Assembly: GCA_945875225.1 (NCBI GenBank)
Contig: CAMCJY010000174.1
Span: 1 to 5,007, forward strand
Source of the DNA: Comamonas sp. lk
GTDB lineage: Bacteria; Pseudomonadota; Gammaproteobacteria; Burkholderiales; Burkholderiaceae_C
Direction of reading: 5' to 3'
DNA: 5,007 bases
A model generated the notes under the pieces. That model was not told the DNA's origin. It saw only the letters and a list, made by a program, of their open reading frames with translations, and did not search any database. Both the position numbers and the translations under genes were made by a program. Numbering within the stretch: the stretch's first letter is position 1; every line of letters starts with the position of its first letter. This document shows, piece after piece, positions 4,633-5,007 of the stretch.

Positions 4633-5007
4633 ATTTCTTCTTGGTTTCTTTGATGGTGATCTTCTCATCCGAATAACGGATGCCCTTGCCTTTATACGGC
4701 TCAGGAGGACGCACACCACGAATTTCCGCTGCGATCTGACCCACGCGCTGACGGTCCGCACCCTTGATAGAGATTTCAGTCGGGGTCACCGTGGCCACGG
4801 TGATACCCGCTGGCATTTCCATATTGACGGGGTGTGAAAATCCGATCGCGAGGTTGAGCTTATTACCCGTAGCCTGCGCTTTGAAACCCACACCTACCAG
4901 CATGAGCTTCTTCTCAAAGCCCTGGGTTACACCGGTAACCATATTGCTGACCAGTTGGCGCATGGTGCCAGACATGGCATCGGCGGCACGCGAATCATTT
5001 GCAGGCG
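4631..5007 (-). CDS. rplF: 50S ribosomal protein L6, N-terminal part outside the window
   Basis: L6 binds 23S rRNA close to the sarcin-ricin loop and the factor-binding site. About 124 C-terminal residues are visible out of roughly 177 usual for the family. The frame stays open to the window edge, reading PANDSRAADA before MSGTMRQLVSNMVTGVTQGF, so the methionine at 4975 is internal and not the start. Landmarks are KKLMLVGVGFKAQ, the GFSHPVNMEMPAGI segment, KGADRQRVGQIAAEIRGVR and the C-terminal PEPYKGKGIRYSDE motif that is conserved in bacterial L6, then a lysine-rich end. rplR follows after 11 nt, as in the standard spc order. Confidence 0.97.
   Translation of the reverse strand, partial: PANDSRAADAMSGTMRQLVSNMVTGVTQGFEKKLMLVGVGFKAQATGNKLNLAIGFSHPVNMEMPAGITVATVTPTEISIKGADRQRVGQIAAEIRGVRPPEPYKGKGIRYSDEKITIKETKKK

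Noticed and set aside
4631..4975. L6 starting at the methionine at 4975
   Set aside because: The frame continues to the window edge and the methionine lies in the middle of the L6 family sequence, so the gene is partial rather than short.
1..5007. A new or accessory system (mobile element, defence, toxin-antitoxin, CRISPR) hidden in the window
   Set aside because: Nearly every base belongs to ten conserved spc/alpha operon genes on one strand. No transposase, integrase, array, att-like repeats or foreign-looking gene is present.

Overview
The window is a stretch of conserved housekeeping DNA: the end of the spc ribosomal-protein operon running straight into the alpha operon, all on the minus strand. 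Reading in the direction of transcription (right to left) the order is rplF (partial) - rplR - rpsE - rpmD - rplO - secY - rpmJ - rpsM - rpsK - rpsD (lacking only its last codon or codons). The proteins look like those of Burkholderiales (Betaproteobacteria). SecY, S4, S11 and L15 in particular resemble, from memory, Comamonadaceae sequences (the Acidovorax/Rhodoferax/Polaromonas group). Genus cannot be fixed from this window.

Layout: positions 3074-5007 hold five tightly packed ribosomal protein genes (L6, L18, S5, L30, L15) separated by only 10-17 nt. Two of their ribosome-binding sites overlap the previous stop codon. secY (1745-3055) encodes the membrane channel of the Sec translocase and starts with GTG. 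A 115-nt gap follows where many other betaproteobacteria carry infA; no gene, convincing promoter or terminator is visible there. rpmJ (L36, 37 aa, zinc-binding type) is followed after only 24 nt by rpsM, so the long alpha-operon leader and promoter known from E. coli are not there. rpsM and rpsK are 19 nt apart. The rpsK-rpsD gap is larger (83 nt) and contains two consecutive hairpins, with UCCG and GCAA tetraloops on the mRNA, just upstream of the rpsD Shine-Dalgarno site and GTG start.

The genes act together in protein synthesis and export: 30S proteins S4, S5, S11 and S13, 50S proteins L6, L15, L18, L30 and L36, and SecY, which receives nascent or finished preproteins. The absence of internal terminators and the short gaps suggest one continuous polycistronic transcript. 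rpoA and rplQ would be expected just beyond position 1, and rpsH/rpsN beyond 5007, but they are not seen.

I found no mobile element, CRISPR, tRNA, rRNA or new gene system. The most interesting non-coding signal is the tandem tetraloop structure in front of rpsD, the gene whose product is the translational autoregulator of this operon in E. coli.
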